Shown here: positions 7,255 through 16,179 of the stretch, one piece after another
Layout: the number at the start of each line of letters is the position of its first letter
Numbering within the stretch: the first letter of the stretch is position 1
Assembly (NCBI RefSeq): GCF_000019785.1
Contig: NC_010524.1
Location: forward strand, 4,514,001 to 4,578,000
Reading direction: 5' to 3'
Length of the DNA: 64,000 nt
DNA from: Leptothrix cholodnii SP-6
GTDB taxonomy: Bacteria; Pseudomonadota; Gammaproteobacteria; Burkholderiales; Burkholderiaceae_C
Notes under the pieces: generated by a model
Told to the model about the DNA's origin: nothing
The model's database searches: none
Seen by the model: only the letters and a program-made list of their open reading frames with translations
Translations under genes and position numbers: made by a program

Positions 7255-9561
7255 TCAGTCCTGGCCGGCCGGGTGGGCCGCATGGGTGGGTGCGGGCACG
7301 GTCTCGCGGTCGTCACCATCGTCGTCGACCCGCCGCGCCTGTGCTTCGTAGAGCCGCCAGTACGCACCCTGGCGGGCCATCAGTTCGTCGTGCGGCCCGA
7401 CCTCGACCACCCGGCCGCGCTCCATCACGACCAGCCGGTCGGCCTTGCGCAGGGTCGACAGCCGGTGCGCGATGGCGATGGTGGTGCGGCCCTGCACCAG
7501 GTTGTCGAGCGCCTTCTGGATCTCTTTTTCGGTCTCGGTGTCGACCGACGAGGTGGCCTCGTCGAGGATCAGCACGCGCGGGTCGATCAGCAGCGCGCGC
7601 GCGATCGAGATGCGCTGGCGCTCGCCCCCCGACAGGCCCTGGCCGCGTTCGCCGACCAGCGAGTCGTAGCCCAGCGGCAGCCGCAGGATGAACTCGTGCG
7701 CGTGCGCGGCGCGCGCCGCGGCGACGATCTCGGCCCGGCTCGCGTCAGGGCGGCCGTAGGCGATGTTCTCGGCGATGGTGCCGAAGAACAGGAACGGCTC
7801 CTGCAGCACCAGGCCGATGTGACGGCGGTAGTCGGCCACCGCGAAGCGGCGGATGTCGACGCCATCGACGCGGATGGCGCCGTCGCTGACGTCGTAGAAG
7901 CGGCAGATCAGGTTCACCAGCGTGCTCTTGCCCGAGCCGCTGTGGCCGACCAGGCCGATCATCTCGCCGGGCCGGATCTCGAGGTCGAGGCCACGGATCA
8001 CCGCCCGGTTGCCGTAGCGGAAGCCGACCGATTCCATCGTCACGCGGCCCTGCAGCGCGCCGATCGGCACCGGCTGGGTGGGCTCGGGCACGTTCGAGAC
8101 GTGGTCGAGGATGTCGAAGATGCGCTTGGCGCCCGAGGCCGCCTTCTGCGTCACCGAGACGATGCGGCTCATCGAGTCGAGCCGGCCGTAGAAGCGGCCG
8201 ATGTAGGCGATGAAGGCGGTCAGCACGCCGACCGTGATCTCGCCGCGGCTGACCTGCCAGATGCCGAAGGCCCAGACCACCAGCAGGCCGATGTCGGTCA
8301 GCAGCGACACGGTCGGGCTGAACAGGCTCCAGGTCTTGTTCAGCTTGTCGTTGACGGCCAGGTTCTGCTGGTTGGCGTCGCGAAAGCGCCGGGCCTCGCG
8401 GCCTTCCTGGGCAAACGCCTTGACGACGCGGATGCCGGGGATGGTGTCGGCCAGCACGTTGGTGACGTCGCCCCAGACCCGGTCGATCTTCTCGAAGCCG
8501 TGGCGCAGGCGGTCGCGCACGACGTGGATCATCCAGCCGATGAAGGGCAGCGGCAGCAGCGTGACCAGCGCCAGCCAGGGGTTGACCGAGAACAGGATGG
8601 TCGCGGTCATCGCCAGCATCAGCACGTCGGTGATGAAGTCGAGCGCGTGCAGCGACAGGAAGACCGAGATGCGGTCGGTCTCGGAGCCGATGCGCGCCAT
8701 CAGGTCGCCGGTGCGCTTGGCGCCGAAGTAGTCGAGCGACAGCGTCAGCAGGTGCTCGAAGGCGCTGGTGCGCAGGTCGGCGGCGATGCGCTCGGACACC
8801 AGCGCCAGCAGCCAGGTGCGCGCCCAGCCCAGGCTCCAGGCCAGCAGCGCCGAGCCCAGCAGGCCCGACAGCAGCAGCATCACGTAGCCGGGGTCGATGC
8901 GCTGGCCGTTCTGGAACGGGATCAGCACGTTGTCCATCAGCGGGATGGTCAGGTAGGGCGGCACCAGCGTGGCGGCGGTCGACGCCAGCGTCAGCATGAA
9001 ACCGATGATCAGCTGCCAGCGGTAGGGCTTGGCGAAGCGGCCCAGGCGCAGCAGCACCCAGGTCGACGGCGGCGTCTGCAGCTCGCGGGCGCAGACCGGG
9101 CACTCCTCGCTGTCCTCGGGCATCGGCGACGAGCAGATCGGGCAGGTCGCCGTGTCTTCGGCCGGCGCCGGCGTGTGCCGGTGATCGAGCGACGCGATCT
9201 GCCGCTCGAACTGCTCGACCAGCCGCACCGCCTGCACCTGCAGGCCGAGCGTGTAGCGCCAGACCGCCAGCAACGCCGCGTCGTCGTGCAGCTCGAGCTG
9301 GCCGACGCCGGCGTGATCGCTCAGCCGCAGCGCCAGTCCCGGACGCAGCGTGAAGCTGCGCCAGCCGGCATCGCCCGCCTCGCGGGCGTGCAGCGAGCGG
9401 CTGCCCAGCACCAGCTGCCCGGTACCGAAGTGCATCCGGGCATCCAGGTCAACCTGGAACGAGGCCAGCACGTTCTCGTCTGCGGACAGCGGCGCTCGCG
9501 CATCGATTCCGCCGGAATCCGCAAGTGGCTGTGTGACGTCGACTGGATGAAGAGGGTGCAT
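7255..9561 (-). CDS. ABC transporter (fused permease/ATPase) with N-terminal zinc-ribbon domain, cyanophycin-locus associated
   Basis: 768-residue exporter-type half transporter. It has an unusual ~180-residue soluble N-terminal domain that ends in a zinc-ribbon (C140-x2-C143, C154-x2-C157). A six-helix transmembrane domain (~190-500) follows, then an ATPase domain with Walker A GHSGSGKS, signature LSGGERQ, Walker B VLILDEATS and the switch His in IAIAHRLST. All nucleotide-site motifs are intact, so it should be an active ATPase, working as a homodimer in the inner membrane. The ATG at 9559-9561 was chosen because translation upstream is low complexity. Substrate is unknown; its partners (DUF1854 protein, cyanophycin synthetases) suggest cyanophycin or its Asp-Arg building blocks. 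Confidence 0.92.
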   Translation of the reverse strand: MHPLHPVDVTQPLADSGGIDARAPLSADENVLASFQVDLDARMHFGTGQLVLGSRSLHAREAGDAGWRSFTLRPGLALRLSDHAGVGQLELHDDAALLAVWRYTLGLQVQAVRLVEQFERQIASLDHRHTPAPAEDTATCPICSSPMPEDSEECPVCARELQTPPSTWVLLRLGRFAKPYRWQLIIGFMLTLASTAATLVPPYLTIPLMDNVLIPFQNGQRIDPGYVMLLLSGLLGSALLAWSLGWARTWLLALVSERIAADLRTSAFEHLLTLSLDYFGAKRTGDLMARIGSETDRISVFLSLHALDFITDVLMLAMTATILFSVNPWLALVTLLPLPFIGWMIHVVRDRLRHGFEKIDRVWGDVTNVLADTIPGIRVVKAFAQEGREARRFRDANQQNLAVNDKLNKTWSLFSPTVSLLTDIGLLVVWAFGIWQVSRGEITVGVLTAFIAYIGRFYGRLDSMSRIVSVTQKAASGAKRIFDILDHVSNVPEPTQPVPIGALQGRVTMESVGFRYGNRAVIRGLDLEIRPGEMIGLVGHSGSGKSTLVNLICRFYDVSDGAIRVDGVDIRRFAVADYRRHIGLVLQEPFLFFGTIAENIAYGRPDASRAEIVAAARAAHAHEFILRLPLGYDSLVGERGQGLSGGERQRISIARALLIDPRVLILDEATSSVDTETEKEIQKALDNLVQGRTTIAIAHRLSTLRKADRLVVMERGRVVEVGPHDELMARQGAYWRLYEAQARRVDDDGDDRETVPAPTHAAHPAGQD

Positions 9562-9682
9562 GAGGTGTGCTTGCGGCGGGCCGGTCGGGAACAATCCGGA
9601 TCCTGGGCCGAATCGGCGATTTTCGCCCAAGCGCCTACAACGCTCGAAACGACCGTCTCGCCGACGTCAGGCCGGCACCACA

Positions 9683-9706
9683 TTGACAGGCGCACAATCG
9701 TGCGCC
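9683..9706. promoter_or_regulatory. TTGACA hexamer followed by a 7-bp dyad in the divergent cyanophycin control region
   Basis: A consensus -35 hexamer TTGACA (9683-9688) is immediately followed by GGCGCAC-AATC-GTGCGCC, a perfect 7-bp inverted repeat (9689-9706), 52 bp before the start of the cyanophycin synthetase paralogue. No good -10 element is seen at standard spacing. The 196-bp gap between the divergent ABC transporter and cyanophycin genes probably carries promoters for both, and this dyad is the best candidate for a shared operator. Confidence 0.45.
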
Positions 9707-9757
9707 GCTCCAGGCAACGCTTTCGTCACGCCCGCCCAGGGCCGAGATTCCGACCTC

Positions 9758-11941
9758 ATGAGCCTCAAAGAAGACATCAAACTGCTGCGCATCAACTACC
9801 TGCGCGGCCCCAACGTCTGGACCTACCGACCGGTGCTGGAAGTCTGGCTCGATCTCGGTGAGCTCGAAGACCATCCCTCCCACCTGCTGCCCGGTTTCAA
9901 CGACCGGCTGACGGCGATGCTGCCGGCGCTGGTCGAGCACCACTGCGGTGTCGGCGAGCGCGGCGGTTTCCTGCAGCGGCTGCAGGAAGGCACCTGGATG
10001 GGCCATGTGCTCGAGCACGTGGTGATCGAGCTGCTCAACCTGTCGGGCATGCCGACCGGCTTCGGCCAGACCCGCAGCACCTCGCGGCGCGGCGTCTACC
10101 GGATGGTGTTCCGGGCCCGCGACGAGCAGGTCGCCCGCACCGCGCTGGCCAACGCGCATGCGCTGCTGATGGCGGCGATCAACGACCAGCCGTTCGACGT
10201 CGACGCCGCCGTCACGCAGGTGCGCGAGCGCATCGACGAGTGCTTCCTCGGCCCCAGCACCGCCTGCATCGTCGCCGCGGCGACCGATCGGCGCATCCCG
10301 CACATCCGCCTCAACGACGGCAACCTGGTGCAGCTCGGCTACGGCTCGGCGCAGCGCCGCATCTGGACCGCCGAGACCGACCTCACCAGCGCCATCGCCG
10401 AGGGCATCGCCGGCGACAAGGACCTGACCAAGGCGCTGCTGCGCGCGGTCGGCGTGCCGGTGCCCGAAGGCCAGGTCGCCGCCGACCCGGCCGCCGCCTG
10501 GGAGATCGCGCAGGACATCGGCCTGCCGGTGGTGGTCAAGCCGACCGACGCCAACCACGGCCGCGGCGTCAGCCTCGACCTCGGCAACCGGCAGGACGTC
10601 GAATCCGCCTGGGGCGTGGCGCGCGCCGAAGGCAGCGAGGTGATCGTCGAACGCTACGTGCGCGGCGACGAGCACCGCGTGCTGGTCGTCGACGGACAGG
10701 TGGTGGCCGCCGCCCGCGGCGAAAGCCTGTGGATCACCGGCGACGGCCACGGCAGCGTCGTGCAGCTGATCGACAGCCAGCTCAACATCGATCCGCGCCG
10801 CGGCGACGCCGAGGAGTTCCCGCTCGAGACCATCCGCCTCGACCGCGAGCCGGTGATCCGCCTGCTGCTGGAGCGCCAGGGCCTCGACGGCACGTCGGTG
10901 CCGGAGGCCGGCCGGCGGATCCTGATCCAGCGCAACGGCAACGTCTCGATCGACTGCACCGACCAGGTGCACCCCGAGGTCGAACACGCCGTCTCGCTGG
11001 CCGCGCGGGTGATCGGCCTGGACATCGCCGGCGTCGATCTGGTCTGCGAGGACATCTCGCGCCCGCTGCAGGAGCAGGGCGGCGCGATCGTCGAGGTCAA
11101 CGCCGGCCCCGGCCTGCTGATGCACCTGAAGCCGGCCGAAGGTACGCCGCGGCCGGTCGGCCAGGCGATCGTCAACCACCTGTTCGCCGAAGACGCTTCG
11201 GGCCGCATCCCGATCGTCGGCATCGCCGGCTCGGTCGACACCCACCGCATCGCCCGCCTGGTGGCGTGGCTGGTGCACCTGAGCGGGCGCCACGTCGGCC
11301 TGGCCTGCGGCGACGGCCTGTTCCTCGGCAACCGCCAGGTCGAGCGGCGCGACGGCGCCAACTGGTCGGCCGGCCACCGGCTGCTGATCAACCGCGAGGT
11401 GCAGGCGGTGGTGCTCGAGAACGGTGCCGCCAGCATCCTGCAGGACGGCCTGGCCTACGACCGCTGCCAGGTCGGCGTGATCACCGACCTCGGTGGCGCC
11501 GAGGCCCTGGCCGCGCACGACATCCAGACCTCCGACCAGCTGGTGCGGGTGCTGCGAACGCAGATGGACGTGGTGCTGTCGGACGGCGTGGGCGTGCTCA
11601 ACGCCGCCGACGAACGCATCGCCGAACTCGCCAGCCTGTGCGACGGCGAGGTGCTCCTCTACGCCGACGACGGACAGAACGCCGCGCTGCGCGAACACCG
11701 CGGCGCGGGCGGGCGGGCGGTGTTCCTGCGTGACCGGCGCCTGGTGCTGGCCACGGGCACCAGCGAGACGCTCGGCCCGCCGCTGCACAGCGGGCGCCGG
11801 CGCGGCGCGGCGCTCAGCGCCGGCGTGCTGCTGGCCGCCGTCGCCACCGCCTGGGGCCTGGGCATCGCCCCCGAACTGATCGCCGCCGGCATCGAGACCT
11901 TCGATCCCGACCTGGCCATGACCGCCCCCGGCCAGCACTGA
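9758..11941 (+). CDS. Cyanophycin synthetase paralogue (CphA'-like) with degenerate, truncated ligase domain
   Basis: 727-residue relative of cyanophycin synthetase. The N-terminal domain (RGPNVWTYRPVLEVWLDLGE) and an ATP-grasp domain (~200-475, VVVKPTDANHGRGV, GGAIVEVNAGPGLLMHLKP) are well conserved. In the Mur-ligase-like domain the ATP P-loop of CphA (GTNGKT) is replaced by GSVDTH at residues 491-496, and the protein stops about 140 residues short of its neighbour, losing the final ligase lobe. Paired CphA/CphA' genes are known in betaproteobacteria. This copy may handle only one half-reaction, use a pre-formed dipeptide as cyanobacterial CphA2 does, or assist CphA. Start: ATG 9758, because upstream codons are low complexity. 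CphA follows 48 bp later on the same strand. Confidence 0.88.
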   Translation: MSLKEDIKLLRINYLRGPNVWTYRPVLEVWLDLGELEDHPSHLLPGFNDRLTAMLPALVEHHCGVGERGGFLQRLQEGTWMGHVLEHVVIELLNLSGMPTGFGQTRSTSRRGVYRMVFRARDEQVARTALANAHALLMAAINDQPFDVDAAVTQVRERIDECFLGPSTACIVAAATDRRIPHIRLNDGNLVQLGYGSAQRRIWTAETDLTSAIAEGIAGDKDLTKALLRAVGVPVPEGQVAADPAAAWEIAQDIGLPVVVKPTDANHGRGVSLDLGNRQDVESAWGVARAEGSEVIVERYVRGDEHRVLVVDGQVVAAARGESLWITGDGHGSVVQLIDSQLNIDPRRGDAEEFPLETIRLDREPVIRLLLERQGLDGTSVPEAGRRILIQRNGNVSIDCTDQVHPEVEHAVSLAARVIGLDIAGVDLVCEDISRPLQEQGGAIVEVNAGPGLLMHLKPAEGTPRPVGQAIVNHLFAEDASGRIPIVGIAGSVDTHRIARLVAWLVHLSGRHVGLACGDGLFLGNRQVERRDGANWSAGHRLLINREVQAVVLENGAASILQDGLAYDRCQVGVITDLGGAEALAAHDIQTSDQLVRVLRTQMDVVLSDGVGVLNAADERIAELASLCDGEVLLYADDGQNAALREHRGAGGRAVFLRDRRLVLATGTSETLGPPLHSGRRRGAALSAGVLLAAVATAWGLGIAPELIAAGIETFDPDLAMTAPGQH

Positions 11942-11989
11942 GCCCACCGACTCCCCTGCCTTTCATCGGATCGACTCCGACACACGCTG

Positions 11990-14587
11990 ATGGACCTCAC
12001 CCGCATCCGGGCCCTGCGCGGCCCCAACCTCTGGAGCCGACACACCGCGATCGAAGCGATCGTGCGCTGTGAAGGCGACGAGGTCGACATCTCACGGCTG
12101 GCCGGTTTCGAGCCGCGCCTGCGCGCGCTGTTCCCGGGCATCGGCGCGCTGCCTGCCAGCGGCCAGCGCGGCGTGCTGTCGCTCGCCCACGTGCTCGAAA
12201 GCGCAGCCCTGGCGCTGCAGAACCAGGCCGGCTGCCTGGTGACATTCAGCCGCACTTCGGCCACGCTGGAGACCGGCGTCTACCAGATGGTCGTCGAGTA
12301 CAGCGAGGAGCCGGTCGGCCGCCTGGCGCTCGAACTGGCCGAACAGCTGGTGCGCGCCGCGCTCGAACTGGCCGGCCAAGGCAGTTTCGACGTGACGGCC
12401 GCACTGGCCCGCCTGCGCGAGATCGACGAGGACGTGCGCCTGGGCCCGTCCACCGGCTCGATCGTCGACGCCGCCGCCGCCCGCGGCATCCCGTGGCGGC
12501 GCCTGACGCAGGGCAGCCTGGTGCAGTTCGGCTGGGGCGCGCGCGCGCGCCGCATCTGGGCCGCCGAGGTCGACTCGACCAGCGCGGTCAGCGAGTCGAT
12601 CGCGCAGGACAAGGACCTGAGCAAACGCCTGCTCGCCGCCGCCGGCGTGCCGGTGCCGATCGGCCGGCCGGTCACCAGCGTCGACGACGCCTGGGCCGTG
12701 GCGCAGGAGATCGGCCTGCCGGTGGTGCTCAAGCCGCAGGACGGCAACCAGGGCAAGGGCGTGACGGTCAACATCGTCGACCGCGCCCACCTTGAAATCG
12801 CCTACGCCGCCGCCGCCGAGATCGGCGAGGTGATGGTCGAGAAATTCCTGCCCGGCGCCGACTACCGCCTGCTGGTGGTCGGCAACCAGCTGATCGCCGC
12901 GGCCCGGCGCGACCCGCCGCACGTCAGCGGCGACGGCGTGCACAGCGTGCGCGAGCTGGTCGAGATCGTCAACGCCGACCCCAGGCGCGGCGACGGCCAC
13001 GCCACCTCGCTGACCAAGATCCGCTTCGACGAGATCGCCGTGGCGCGCCTGGCGATCCAGGGCCTGACGCCCGAGTCGGTGCCTCCCAAGGGCCAGCGCG
13101 TGATCCTGCGCAACAACGCCAACCTGAGCACCGGCGGCACCGCCACCGACGTGACCGACGACGTGCACCCCGAGGTCGCCGCGCGTGCGGTGGCGGCGGC
13201 GCAGATGGTCGGCCTGGAGATCTGCGGCGTCGACGTGGTCTGCGAAAGCGTGCTGCGCCCGCTCGAGGACCAGAGCGGCGGCATCGTCGAGGTCAATGCC
13301 GCGCCCGGCCTGCGCATGCACCTGTCGCCGTCCTACGGCAAGGGCCGCAACGTCGGCGAGGCGATGATCAACCACCTGTTCGGTGTGCCCGGCCACGGCC
13401 ACGACGGCCGCATCCCGCTGGTCGCCGTCACCGGCACCAACGGCAAGACCACCGCCACCCGCCTGATCGCGCACATCCTGGCCACCAGCGGCCTGCGGGT
13501 GGGCATGACCAACACCGACGGCGTCTACGTCAACGGCCGCCAGATCGACAGCGGCGACTGCTCGGGCCCCAAGAGCGCGCGCAACGTGCTGATGCACCCC
13601 GACGTCGACGCCGCGGTGTTCGAGACCGCGCGCGGCGGCGTGCTGCGCGAGGGCCTCGGTTTCGACCGCTGCCAGGTCGCGGTGGTCACCAACATCGGCG
13701 CGGGCGATCACCTCGGCCTGAACTACATCACCACGGTCGAGGACCTGGCGGTGCTCAAGCGCGTGATCGTGCAGAACGTCGCCGCCAGCGGCTACGCGGT
13801 GCTCAACGCCGCCGACCCGATCTGCGCGGCGATGGCCACCACCTGCCCCGGCCAGGTGATCTTCTTCGCCGCCGACCGCCAGCACCCGGTGATGGCGACG
13901 CACCGCGCGCAAGGCAAGCGCTGCGTGTTCGTCGACGGCGACCAGCTGGTCGCGGCCGAAGGCGCCTGGCGCGAGAGCGTGTCGCTGCGCGACATCCCGA
14001 TCACGCGCGGCGGCCTGATCGGCTTCCAGGTCGAGAACGCGATGGCCGCGGTGGCCGCGGCCTGGGGCGTCGGGCTCGACTGGGACGCGGTGCGCCGCGG
14101 CCTGGCCAGCTTCGTCAACGACGCCGACAACGCGCCCGGCCGCTTCAACGTGCTCGACTACCGCGGCGCCACCGTGATCGCCGACTACGGCCACAACCCC
14201 GACGCGATGCGCGCGCTGGTGTCGGCGGTCGACGCGCTGCCGGGCAAGCGCCGTTCGGTGGTGATCAGCGGCGCCGGCGACCGCCGCGACGAGGACATCC
14301 GCGAGCAGACCCAGATCCTCGGCCAGGCCTTCGACGACGTGATCCTGTTCCAGGACGCCTGCCAGCGCGGCCGCGAGGACGGCGAGGTGCTGCGCCTGCT
14401 GCGCGAAGGCCTGAGCGACGCCACCCGCACCCGCCGGGTCGACGAGATCTACGGCGAGTTCATCGCCATCGACGCGGCGCTGGAGCGGCTGGAGCCGGGC
14501 GATCTCTGCCTGGTGCTGGTCGATCAGGTCGAGGAGGCGCTCGCCCACCTGACGCAGCGCATCAACGGCACGCCGGTCGCCGGCTGA
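11990..14587 (+). CDS. cphA: Cyanophycin synthetase
   Basis: 865-residue ATP-dependent synthetase that builds the storage polymer multi-L-arginyl-poly-L-aspartate. The N-terminal domain (RGPNLWSRHTAIEAIV) is followed by an ATP-grasp domain (VVLKPQDGNQGKGVTV, DYRLLVV, GGIVEVNAAPGLRMHL), which in this family adds Asp. The C-terminal Mur-ligase domain, which adds Arg, has an intact P-loop GTNGKTT at 482-488, the ETARGG motif and a complete final lobe (YGHNPDA). Length and motifs are canonical. It lies directly after the degenerate paralogue in the same direction. No cyanophycinase or isoaspartyl dipeptidase gene is in the window, so degradation enzymes must be elsewhere. Confidence 0.96.
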   Translation: MDLTRIRALRGPNLWSRHTAIEAIVRCEGDEVDISRLAGFEPRLRALFPGIGALPASGQRGVLSLAHVLESAALALQNQAGCLVTFSRTSATLETGVYQMVVEYSEEPVGRLALELAEQLVRAALELAGQGSFDVTAALARLREIDEDVRLGPSTGSIVDAAAARGIPWRRLTQGSLVQFGWGARARRIWAAEVDSTSAVSESIAQDKDLSKRLLAAAGVPVPIGRPVTSVDDAWAVAQEIGLPVVLKPQDGNQGKGVTVNIVDRAHLEIAYAAAAEIGEVMVEKFLPGADYRLLVVGNQLIAAARRDPPHVSGDGVHSVRELVEIVNADPRRGDGHATSLTKIRFDEIAVARLAIQGLTPESVPPKGQRVILRNNANLSTGGTATDVTDDVHPEVAARAVAAAQMVGLEICGVDVVCESVLRPLEDQSGGIVEVNAAPGLRMHLSPSYGKGRNVGEAMINHLFGVPGHGHDGRIPLVAVTGTNGKTTATRLIAHILATSGLRVGMTNTDGVYVNGRQIDSGDCSGPKSARNVLMHPDVDAAVFETARGGVLREGLGFDRCQVAVVTNIGAGDHLGLNYITTVEDLAVLKRVIVQNVAASGYAVLNAADPICAAMATTCPGQVIFFAADRQHPVMATHRAQGKRCVFVDGDQLVAAEGAWRESVSLRDIPITRGGLIGFQVENAMAAVAAAWGVGLDWDAVRRGLASFVNDADNAPGRFNVLDYRGATVIADYGHNPDAMRALVSAVDALPGKRRSVVISGAGDRRDEDIREQTQILGQAFDDVILFQDACQRGREDGEVLRLLREGLSDATRTRRVDEIYGEFIAIDAALERLEPGDLCLVLVDQVEEALAHLTQRINGTPVAG

Positions 14588-14620
14588 TCCGCGCACCGGT
14601 CACGACGAGGCGGACGCGGC

Positions 14621-15529
14621 ATGAAATGGGACGGCCAGCGCGAAAGCGACCAGATCGAGGACCGCCGCGCTGACACCGGCGGTGGCCCTGCCGGCCGGGG
14701 CGGCATCCGCCTGCCGGTCGGGCGTGGCGGGCGCGGCATCGGCCTGGGCACCGTGGCGGTGGCGCTGCTGGCGGGCTGGATCTTCGGCATCAACCCGCTG
14801 ACCGTGCTCGGCCTGCTGGGCGGCGGCGGGCCGATCGAGGCGCCGGTCTCGCAGAGCGCACCGCACACGCCACGCGCCGCGCCGCAGGACGAGAGCGCCC
14901 GCTTCGTCGCCACCGTGCTGGCCTCGACCGAAGACGTCTGGGGCGAGCAGTTCCAGGCCAAGGGCACGACCTACCGCAAGCCGGTGCTGGTGCTGTTCCG
15001 TGGCACCACCCACACCGAATGCGGCCGCGGCGAAGCGGCGATGGGGCCGTTCTACTGCCCGGCCGACCAGAAGGTCTACCTCGACCTCGACTTCTTCGAC
15101 GTGATGCGCCAGCGCCTGGGCGCGCCCGGCGATTTCGCCCAGGCCTACGTGGTGGCGCACGAGGTCGGCCACCACGTGCAGCGCCTGAGCGGCGTTACCG
15201 AGAAGGTCGAGCAGGCCCGACGCCGGCTCGGCGAGGCGCAGGCGAATGCGCTGTCGGTGCGGGTCGAGCTGCAGGCCGACTGCTACGCCGGGCTGTGGGC
15301 GCACCACGCCGAGCAGGCCAGGCGCTGGCTCGACGCCGGCGACATCGACGAGGCGCTGCACGCGGCCGCGCAGATCGGCGACGACACGCTGCAGCGCAAC
15401 GCCGGCGGCGCGGTCGCGCCCGAGAGCTTCACGCACGGCAGCAGCGAGCAGCGGGTGCGCTGGTTCAGGCGCGGCTTCGACAGCGGCAAGGTGGCCGACT
15501 GCAACACGCTCGACGCCCGCAGGATCTGA
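14621..15529 (+). CDS. YpfJ-like neutral zinc metallopeptidase
   Basis: 302-residue membrane-anchored putative metallopeptidase of the YpfJ family. A charged, Gly-rich N-terminus is followed by one transmembrane segment (~45-68) and an extracytoplasmic domain with the zinc motif HEVGHH (H180, E181, H184). Later features include VELQADCYAGLWAHH, with the E/D-containing motif normal for the family, and GTTYRKPVLVLF and FYCPADQKVYLD upstream. The ORF is complete. Its last 325 bp belong to the first copy of a 650-bp tandem duplication. Substrate is unknown for the family. It starts 33 bp after cphA and may be read through from it. Confidence 0.88.
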   Translation: MKWDGQRESDQIEDRRADTGGGPAGRGGIRLPVGRGGRGIGLGTVAVALLAGWIFGINPLTVLGLLGGGGPIEAPVSQSAPHTPRAAPQDESARFVATVLASTEDVWGEQFQAKGTTYRKPVLVLFRGTTHTECGRGEAAMGPFYCPADQKVYLDLDFFDVMRQRLGAPGDFAQAYVVAHEVGHHVQRLSGVTEKVEQARRRLGEAQANALSVRVELQADCYAGLWAHHAEQARRWLDAGDIDEALHAAAQIGDDTLQRNAGGAVAPESFTHGSSEQRVRWFRRGFDSGKVADCNTLDARRI

Positions 15530-15854
15530 GCCTCGGCCGACCCGCCAGCCTCAGTGCACGTCGGCGAGCCGGAACTGCGCCATCACCTCGGTGAGGCGGG
15601 TGGCCTGCTGGCGCAGGCTCTCGGCGGCGGCGGCGGTTTCTTCGACCAGCGCGGCGTTCTGCTGGGTCGACTGATCGAGCTGGCCGAGCGCGGCGTTGAT
15701 CTGGCTGGTGCCGTCCTGCTGCTGCTGCGTGGCGGCGGTGATCTCGGCCATCAGGTCGTTGACGCGGCGCACCTGGTCGACCACGTCGCCGATGGTCTGG
15801 CCGGCGTCGGACACCAGCAGGTTGCCGGCATCGACCTTCTCGACGCTGTCGCCG
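15205..15854. repeat. Copy A of a perfect 650-bp tandem duplication
   Basis: This unit is followed head-to-tail by an apparently identical unit at 15855-16504 (offset exactly 650). It holds the 3' end of the metallopeptidase gene (to its stop at 15529), a 21-bp intergenic gap, and 304 bp of the 3' end of the chemoreceptor gene on the other strand. The sequence diverges immediately outside both ends (A versus G before, G versus A after), so the boundaries are sharp and show no obvious microhomology. Confidence 0.95.
15551..15854 (-). pseudogene. Duplicated 3' fragment of the chemoreceptor gene
   Basis: This fragment encodes the last 100 residues of the methyl-accepting chemotaxis protein plus its stop, and matches 16201-16504. 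Upstream of 15854 the reading runs into antisense of the duplicated peptidase tail, so there is no promoter or proper start. It is a non-functional by-product of the tandem duplication. Together with the next remnant it fills the ~670-bp stretch between the intact peptidase and intact chemoreceptor genes. Confidence 0.9.
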
Positions 15855-16179
15855 GGTCGAGCAGGCCCGACGCCGGCTCGGCGAGGCGCAGGCGAATGCG
15901 CTGTCGGTGCGGGTCGAGCTGCAGGCCGACTGCTACGCCGGGCTGTGGGCGCACCACGCCGAGCAGGCCAGGCGCTGGCTCGACGCCGGCGACATCGACG
16001 AGGCGCTGCACGCGGCCGCGCAGATCGGCGACGACACGCTGCAGCGCAACGCCGGCGGCGCGGTCGCGCCCGAGAGCTTCACGCACGGCAGCAGCGAGCA
16101 GCGGGTGCGCTGGTTCAGGCGCGGCTTCGACAGCGGCAAGGTGGCCGACTGCAACACGCTCGACGCCCGCAGGATCTGA
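15855..16179 (+). pseudogene. Duplicated 3' fragment of the metallopeptidase gene
   Basis: Repeats the last ~108 codons of the YpfJ-like peptidase including the stop (matching 15205-15529), but lacks the start, membrane anchor and HEVGHH zinc site. A GTG at 15907 could give a 90-residue tail fragment, but no ribosome site is seen, and it would lack the active site. Confidence 0.9.

Noticed and set aside
6697..9861. 1054-codon plus-strand frame opposite the DUF1854 and ABC transporter genes
   Set aside because: It spans two real minus-strand genes and their gap; the composition is His/Gln/Arg/Asp-rich with no domain.
13090..13160. Possible insertion in CphA relative to the paralogue
   Set aside because: The difference (LSTGGTATDVTDDVHPEV versus a shorter form in the paralogue) is the normal CphA sequence; the paralogue is the one that lost residues.
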